Positions 59,201 through 64,000 of a stretch of DNA of 64,000 nucleotides are shown piece by piece; within the stretch, counting starts at the first letter, position 1, and the number at the start of each line of letters is the position of its first letter. Below the pieces are notes generated by a model that made no database searches, was not told where the DNA came from, and saw only the letters and a program-made list of their open reading frames with translations. The stretch spans positions 30,971,393 to 31,035,392 of the forward strand of contig OX388350.1 of assembly GCA_947579665.1 (NCBI GenBank). The letters run 5' to 3'. The position numbers and the translations under genes were made by a program. Origin of the DNA: Sympetrum striolatum (Eukaryota; Arthropoda; Insecta; Odonata; Libellulidae).

Positions 59201-61683
59201 ATAAAAAGGTTAATGTCAAGTTCCAACTGAGATGTGTTAAGTACTTCCTCCTTTTGGGAGGAATTACTTAACACATCATTCTGAATAAAGAACAATTACT
59301 TTTAACAAATACTTCCAAGTATTTGGTAACCTTTCATTACAGGGACAAACTGATGACTAAATTCATAGTTTGCGACATTATGATAATACACTTCTTCTAT
59401 GTAATAGAAATTGTAGACTATGACTATCTGAAAGTTGATCCTTACGAATATAAGCTTATGAAAAAAGCAAAAGATCATAACAGGAAGCTTAGTCCAAGAT
59501 CTGATCTTTCTGCAAATAAAAGATTTTTAACCCTCAAGGCCTGATGAGGTTTATTCGCAGTTGCTATTTCATCAACACAAATTACATTCTTAGAAATAAC
59601 TAACGAATTTCTCCAAGGTTATGCTCCACTTAAAAATGTTTTTGCTAAGTTTTGGAATCTCTAAACTACATGGAATGTGGTTTGCATTCGTACTAATGAT
59701 AGAAGTAGCAACTGAAGGAAAATATCAGAATACTTTATTGGATAGCTTAAGAGTATTAGCAGTTTTAAGAATGATCACAGGTGAAAAACTCTGGATAAAT
59801 GTTCGAAGAGCAGTGATGACCCGATTACTGACGAAAAATAATTGAGCTCTAATACCATTACTCTGACTTAAATGTTATTTATCACAAGTATCAATTACTT
59901 TCCAAAGAAGTAATTGATTACAAATACAAGTAGCTTAGTTTTAATAACGGCTCTTTAAATGTTAATTCCAACTTAACCTTTGAATTTGTTGATCAAATTT
60001 TTAGCAACAAGTTTTTCCTACCATTTGATAGTAACTTTATGAATCTACAATATGAGCTTCATTGTTTATTATGCCCAAAGTTTTTAAGGCACTTCCTTTA
60101 TCACTAGGCATTATAATAAAATCTGAAGCATTGTTTTAGAAATTATGGTGACCATTTCTTTTTTATTAATAAAATAATATTGAATTATTAAACCATTACA
60201 TAATCCACTAATAGATCACTGGAACTCATTGTTCACATTGCCTTGCATCATTGAGTTTGATGATAATGACAATATGCACAAAATTTAACTATTCATTGCC
60301 TTTAAAGTCATCAGATTTCATCAAACAAACTGTGTTTAGAAGGTATTAAATGTAAAAGAATTACAAGGACAAGTTTAAGTGAATATAAGCATTGAAATAA
60401 GAATAAGTTGTTATGCATATTGAAGAATCATTATACATGGTTCCTATTACATTACTCTTTCTATGATTTAAAGTAGAAGAGTATGCAAATAATCTCTGCT
60501 GCAAATGTTGGTGAACTAAGGAAAGGAAGGATTAGAGTTTGTTAAATGAAAAAATAATACCAAGAATTATCGAATCAACGTCCTTTCTGCTGGATTCATA
60601 TAAATCTCGAATCGAAAAAATTTAGCTATTAAAACTGTTTATCTATTTTTGAAAAGTAAGGATTACTTAAATGTAACCATTAATCAAGGTGAATGAGGAG
60701 TAGATTACAAGTAAAAATTACTTTTTCCTAAAAGTAATGATTACAAGTTTAAAAATACTCAAAATGTAATCATTACCGGTAATCTGAGTGCTTTTACTCA
60801 ATTACTTTCCATCATTGTCTAAAAGTTAATAAAACATACATAAAAAATAGAAAACATGAATATACGAGGGTCATTCAATAAGTCCTTAGAAAAAGATGGA
60901 AAAACACTTTTTTTTTTGGGGTAAATTTTAATGGATGGAGCTGAAATTTTGACGGCTTTCTAGGTCATAGTGCTGCTTACTGAAAAAAAATCTTTATCGA
61001 CACTACAAGTGCCATCTCTTGGATTTTCTAGGGACTTAATGAACAACCCTCGTATGCAAAGAACTACTCTTCTTTCATGAGAATATATGTATATTGCATA
61101 ATATTAAACAAAAATTAAGCCTCTAATCAGAAGAAGAAGTGAAGAATAATGCTGGTTGTAATACATGGGTAAGACACATCCTGAGACATGATGGCTTACT
61201 AAAGACAATATTAGAAGGCATGGTGGAAGGGAGAAACGCAAGAGGCAGGCCTGGATTGCAATTTGTCCGCCAAGTCATGAAGGATACGGGCAGTGCTTCC
61301 TACTCCAATATGAAGAGACTTGCCCAGGATTGGGAGGCTTAGACGAACTCCATCACAAACCAATATTCGGATTGATGAAGAAAGAAGAAGAATAATATAT
61401 CTGATGGGATTGAGCGATTAGTAGTTACCATTTCTTTACATGGAGTGTCTGGGCATGGGCCATCATGGCAGGCTACATTACATGAATGCCCACACATGGA
61501 ACGGGGAGTGGCACAAGGTTGCTTGCAAACCCACTGTGCTGATGACTGTTGTGAAGATGGCACTGCAGTGCAAGAACCCTTATGACAGAGTTGGATACAC
61601 TTGTGACGCCCACAGGGAAGATCCTTACCACAGGGACGCCCACAGAAAACTTCAGTCTGATGACAAGGCACATTTTTCCTGAG
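50085..61683 (-). CDS. NFX1: NFX1/shuttle craft-type zinc-finger R3H protein, C-terminal six exons
   Basis: Exons in transcript order are 61683-61429, 59091-58907, 58580-58382, 58075-57923, 57826-57663 and 50247-50085. All have AG/GT borders and agree in phase. The product matches the C-terminal half of NF-X1: Cys/His-rich NFX1-type zinc fingers, the [12 protein letters not shown] block, the ASKMVDMQ and [17 protein letters not shown] blocks, the R3H domain ([20 protein letters not shown]) and a Ser-rich tail ending [11 protein letters not shown]1 proteins are nuclear and bind DNA or RNA; the fingers include RING-like Cys patterns in relatives. The N-terminal half and most fingers lie beyond 64,000. 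No lesion was found, so the gene appears intact over the visible part. Confidence 0.95.
51900..53080 (-). pseudogene. piggyBac transposase relic, second family (NFX1 intron)
   Basis: On the minus strand the relic shows an acidic Ser/Asp-rich start (about 52,930-53,080), [38 protein letters not shown] with PSNPRKHGI (about 52,400-52,510), and [13 protein letters not shown] with [14 protein letters not shown] (about 52,020-52,190). These follow the order of the piggyBac DDD domain. The first catalytic Asp is present (VDK), but many stops interrupt the frames. The end TTAA-CCCTAGAACGACAGACT (inverse, at 54,385-54,409) is piggyBac-like and may be its right terminus. Confidence 0.82.
53081..53366. 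other. Remnant between the piggyBac relic and the mariner insertion
   Basis: Contains a 7-bp inverted repeat CTGGGTC/GACCCAG at about 53,342-53,360 that reappears as GGACCCAG near 54,384. This suggests that the mariner interrupted a piggyBac-type terminal region. Confidence 0.4.
53367..54227 (-). mobile_element. mariner element, 861 bp, with decayed transposase
   Basis: Inverted ends of about 33 bp begin CGAGGGGCAGT, with TA at 53,365-53,366 and 54,228-54,229. The minus-strand interior retains [19 protein letters not shown] and [13 protein letters not shown], followed by [14 protein letters not shown] and [12 protein letters not shown]. These are mariner landmarks: the HTH linker, W-V-P-x-x-L-T, the second-Asp block and the D34D block. 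The expected second Asp is not at the usual place and the third Asp position is Ala. The element is shorter than full-length mariners, so it is dead. Confidence 0.9.
54380..54405 (-). repeat. piggyBac-type terminus beside TTAA
   Basis: Read inversely from TTAA (54,406-54,409) the sequence is CCCTAGAACGACAGACTGGG, a terminus style common in piggyBac families. A degenerate partner may start near TTAA at 53,311. Confidence 0.6.
54745..54850 (-). pseudogene. RTE-type LINE endonuclease fragment
   Basis: The minus strand reads [20 protein letters not shown] and FCKDSKYV. This matches the G-x-x-G-x-x-N/D-E-R-G-x-R-L-I-E-F block of RTE-type endonucleases. Confidence 0.75.
55420..55960 (-). pseudogene. 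RTE-type LINE endonuclease fragment, longer copy
   Basis: Blocks in two frames are [11 protein letters not shown] and [30 protein letters not shown] with [14 protein letters not shown], then [18 protein letters not shown] and SLKKLKR. These are the endonuclease end of an RTE/craniofacial-development-protein-2-like LINE. Reverse transcriptase does not follow, and frameshifts are present. Confidence 0.85.
56005..56060 (+). repeat. hAT-like end next to the satellite
   Basis: The start TAGAGATGGAACAATCGATT resembles the TAGAGATG-type termini of one hAT group. An AATCGAATA...TATTCGATT palindrome follows. No matching right end was found. Confidence 0.4.
56270..56860 (+). repeat. Satellite of palindromic AATCGAATA units with higher-order spacing
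   Basis: About a dozen units of roughly 40-46 bp each carry AATCGAATA(G/C)ATTTATTCGATT followed by a T tract and CACTCACTAAAAAC. A different spacer, containing CTTCCTCTGAACGAGTGAAT, interrupts the array at about 56,316, 56,584 and 56,778, giving a higher-order arrangement. The array lies in the long NFX1-gene intron. Confidence 0.9.
57663..57826 (-). CDS. NFX1: NFX1-type exon e: post-R3H linker
   Basis: The acceptor is TTTGTATAG and the donor GTAGGT; it exits in phase 2. It encodes [19 protein letters not shown] and a Ser-rich segment. The very long intron after it (50,248-57,662) holds most of the gene's transposon load. Confidence 0.88.
57923..58075 (-). CDS. NFX1: NFX1-type exon d: R3H domain
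   Basis: 51 codons with phase 0 at both ends. [20 protein letters not shown] and [16 protein letters not shown] are the single-strand nucleic-acid-binding R3H domain of NFX1 proteins. Confidence 0.95.
58382..58580 (-). CDS. NFX1: NFX1-type exon c: LECNDEC block
   Basis: The acceptor CTTTAAG and donor GTAAGA fit the phase. It encodes [20 protein letters not shown], followed by the helical stretch ending [12 protein letters not shown] that precedes the R3H domain. Confidence 0.94.
58907..59091 (-). CDS. NFX1: NFX1-type exon b: [12 protein letters not shown] block
   Basis: The acceptor CTATTCCAG and donor GTAAGC bound the exon. It encodes [12 protein letters not shown] and then [20 protein letters not shown], corresponding to the conserved region after the last zinc finger in NFX1. 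It exits in phase 2. Confidence 0.94.
59231..59277. repeat. 47-bp near-perfect hairpin
   Basis: Arms of about 21 bp (GATGTGTTAAGTACTTCCTC and its inverse) differ at one position around a TTTT-type loop. It lies in an NFX1-gene intron. Confidence 0.85.
60655..60820. repeat. AAGTAATNATTAC-rich repeat, possible hAT-type end
   Basis: Several AGTAAT/ATTACT motifs in both orientations lead to a boundary-like CAATTACTTTCCATCATTG. A related palindrome lies near 59,894-59,918. This resembles subterminal repeats of some insect hAT elements, but no duplication was found. Confidence 0.25.
60865..61052. mobile_element. mariner-type MITE, 188 bp
   Basis: The ends CGAGGGTCATTCAATAAGTC and the inverse of CGAGGGTTGTTCATTAAGTC lie between TA dinucleotides (60,863-60,864 and 61,053-61,054). 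The interior is non-coding. It sits in an NFX1-gene intron. Confidence 0.88.
61109..61395 (+). mobile_element. 5'-truncated RTE-type LINE, 3' end
   Basis: The frame 61,139-61,342 reads [20 protein letters not shown] and [16 protein letters not shown], then [10 protein letters not shown] and a stop. This is the common C-terminal block (H-I-L-R-x-D-G-L...E-G-R...G-R-x-R) of RTE-type ORFs. A GAAGAAAGAAGAAG tail follows. It is antisense to the NFX1-type gene and ends about 35 bp from exon a's donor. Confidence 0.85.
61429..61683 (-). CDS. NFX1: NFX1-type exon a: zinc fingers
   Basis: The acceptor is ATTTCAG and the donor GTAACT; 85 codons, phase 0 at both ends. It carries repeated NFX1-type C-x-x-x-C-G-x-x-x-x-C-G-x-H units: [22 protein letters not shown] and [14 protein letters not shown]. 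Confidence 0.95.
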
Positions 61684-62988
61684 CTGAAATGAATTGGCAA
61701 ACAAAATTACAAACTAGGTAGTTTATTCAGCATTTAAAACATTTATTTGATGAGCAAGAACAATACAAAAATTTAACATCATTTTATTTTCCATAACTAA
61801 ATATTCCCTTTGACATTATGATATGACTTTATGAAGCATAGAAAATTCCTGATATTAAAATAATAAGTTACTTAATGGTTTCTGGCATCAACCATAAATA
61901 ACTGAGGAGATAATAATGCATATATCTTATCTCAAATCTTATAAACAATGTAATCTCAAATTTTATAAACAAGATATCATCATGATGATAGTTAAAAAAT
62001 TTATCAATAATGACAAGGAAACATTCTTGCTATTCAGTGGAAATGTTCTTCCCATTTACTTTTGATATTTCACAGTACATATTTACTGGCAAATAAAACA
62101 CAGTCATTTGGGTCCTTTGTGGCTTCAAAATTGGGGAGCTTGTTAGAATCGATGACACGCTAGATTTAAGTACAATACTACTTGTGTACATGTCCTGTAT
62201 TGCACAGCCAGAAACAGACATCTGGTGTAAGCCAAATACTTAGCTCACCCTAGTTGTATGCAACTTGTCAAAAGTTCCACCAATTCGCTATTTATGTTTT
62301 GACTTTAAGAGCCCACTACAGACTAAACAGGCAGCCAAACTGTTCCCAAAAGGAAATCGGCTAGCACATCAAACGTCTTAAATTACCACTTTTGGCATAG
62401 ACAACTATCGGCATTTCATATACAGTGTTTATGCACATAAATATACATACATAGCACCGTCTACATTGATAGTAAACAGAGTTTATTCATTGTACGGAGT
62501 TGCAAATGGTGTAGCCGTACTGCTGAAGGTGCACATTAGATTTGCAGGCAAGTGATTTTTCTATTCCCAATGCTCGAATTTTGGGGTGTGCATTACATTC
62601 GATGGTACATTATTTTTTAGTAAATACAGTATTTACACCACTAGAATTCTATGCATATGCTTCTGTGTTCAGTCATAGGGGGAAATGACAAGAGGGTTGC
62701 AATAAAATTTCATTTCGTTTACCTTGCTGGTAAAAATTTTAATTCACTCATAAACATAGCCAAAAGTAAATGGGAAGAACGTTTTCAAACTCCATCAAAA
62801 ATTTTGAAGAAATCTTACTAAAATATCACAACGAATGTAGTTATTTCCAGAAATTTTGTTAGCCTAAAATTAGAAAGATATTTTAAAAAGAAAAAAAAAC
62901 AAGTTGCATACATCATTAATAAGATTTGTAAGCAGCCAATAATAGTAGATGAAATGCAAGATAGATAAGTAAAAAATAATTTTGTAGC
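61684..62988. other. NFX1-gene intron, no further exon seen
   Basis: No Cys-rich exon with a phase-0 donor was found, so the preceding exon lies beyond the window. The segment 62,540-62,635 (GTGCATTACATTCGATGGTA and flanks) resembles 50,830-50,935 in inverse orientation, suggesting a shared but unidentified repeat. Confidence 0.45.
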
Positions 62989-62990
62989 TA

Positions 62991-64000
62991 CAGTAGAAGT
63001 CCGTTATAACGAGTACGGCATATAGCGAGAGTTGCGTTATAGCGAGTGATTCATTGGACGTTGTCCGTCTCACAGCAAAAAGGATAGGGAATTACTTCCA
63101 TTATAACGAGTGATCAAAATCTGAGGTATCGTTATAACGAGTGTCACGGTTCTATATTCGCCTTGAAGGTGGCATATCTCGTAATCGAAGACGGCTCACG
63201 ATTTTCACTATCCTCTTTGTCCCTCACGTCTCCTGTATCTTATCCCCTTGTATCTTGTTTTTTTTCGTCAATAATCCCACAGTCAGCAGGTTGAATCGAG
63301 TTTCCATTTTATTGGCATCCACCTGTGGGATTTGTTTTCACTCGAAACTTGACACCAAATCGTCTAACGGAAGGGAACATAAGAGATATAAGCAGCGCTG
63401 TTTCGAATTTACAGGGTAACCTCTCCCTCCCGCCGATTCATTATAGTTATGAAGCGTGTGAATGAAAAATATCTTGAGAATGAAATTTGATATGAATTTC
63501 CACATGATGGCCATCGCTCTTCCATCAGTCGATCATTAGACTGAGTCCGTTCAGAGCTTTCCAATAACTGAGTTTCTAGTGTGATAGTTCTGTGATGGAG
63601 AGCAAAAGAAAGGCTTTAGATTTAGCAAAGAAATTTTAAATTGTGCGAAAGAGAAACCGCGAGTAAATCTGAAATCGGCAGACGGTATGGCATGTCATCG
63701 TCGACTTTATTTATGATTTTGAAGAACAAAGAAAAAATTAAGCTTGCATTCATGATGCAAAATACTCCAGGAGTGTGCAAAAAACTACGGCCAACGGATA
63801 ATACGGAGTTGGAGTCCATTCTATTAGAATGGTTCACTCAGCAGCTATCTCTAGGAATTCCAATCAGCGGAACAATGATAAAAGCGAAAGCTGAAGAGTG
63901 AAACCCTTCGCATGAAACTGGACTTTTTTCGTAGCACGGATGATTGGCTGAACCGATTTAAAGGAAGAAGAGATCACTCCACATAATTAGCGGTGAATCC
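62991..64000 (+). mobile_element. Second Tigger/pogo element, cut by the window end
   Basis: After TA at 62,989-62,990 it opens CAGTAGAAGTCCGTTATAAC, and the TTATAACGAGT motif recurs through 63,140, as in Tigger subterminal repeats. A transposase start follows at 63,595. The right end lies outside the window. Confidence 0.85.
63595..64000 (+). pseudogene. Tigger transposase relic, N-terminal part
   Basis: From ATG 63,595 the frame gives MESKRKALDLAKKF and then a stop. A shift leads to KSEIGRRYGMSSSTLFMILK (CENP-B-type HTH) and LESILLEWFTQQLSLGIPIS, and another shift gives DDWLNRFKGRRDHS. The order equals that of the element at 46,080, but the sequences differ, so it is a separate Tigger family. 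At least two frameshifts show it is inactive. Confidence 0.88.

Noticed and set aside
61339..61440. Extension of the NFX1 exon a frame to 61,339
   Set aside because: A GTAACT donor follows codon 85 and the next residues do not match NFX1; the downstream exon's phase agrees with splicing at 61,429.

Overview
The window is AT-rich eukaryotic DNA. Spliced genes with GT-AG introns and dense, mutually nested transposons point to an invertebrate, most likely an arthropod. That placement is inference; no marker in the window fixes the species. Almost all open reading frames longer than 60 codons are noise or transposon debris. Host coding sequence is confined to small exons that I assembled from splice sites, reading-frame phase and protein motifs.

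Two host genes lie on the minus strand and both run off the readable region at the 5' side. (1) A secreted pancreatic-type lipase occupies 6,059-15,667 in nine phase-consistent exons. It has the GHSLG serine elbow, the LDPAG aspartate and a CSH histidine, but also an in-frame TAG four residues after that histidine. Its introns hold a hAT MITE, a Tigger-like element with a hAT inside it, and a LINE 3' end. A tRNA-derived SINE sits downstream. (2) The C-terminal half of an NFX1/shuttle craft-type zinc-finger and R3H protein occupies 50,085-61,683 in six phase-consistent exons; the rest lies beyond 64,000. Its introns hold a piggyBac relic, a mariner, RTE-type LINE fragments, a 46-bp-class satellite, a mariner MITE and the start of a second Tigger element.

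Between the genes (about 19.3-48.5 kb) is a transposon-built block. It begins and ends with inverted copies of a long TTAA-flanked terminal repeat (left copies from 19,342 and 25,344; right copy ending 43,857). Inside are a degraded piggyBac transposase, a Helitron with an identifiable empty site, a 156-bp-arm palindrome, two inverted copies of the N-terminal part of a Polinton/adintovirus-type protein-primed DNA polymerase B, Tc1-like ends 7.6 kb apart, two non-LTR retrotransposon relics, a 17-residue in-frame tandem repeat and paired inverted arrays of a 14-bp motif. Next to this block (44,737-48,543) is a complete Tigger/pogo element whose transposase is split by a Harbinger-like MITE.

The most interesting possibility is that piggyBac-type TTAA ends, a piggyBac transposase and a viral-type polymerase gene once belonged to one large element. 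The alternative is chance nesting of a Polinton relic between piggyBac copies. The window alone cannot decide. Nothing in the block looks intact.
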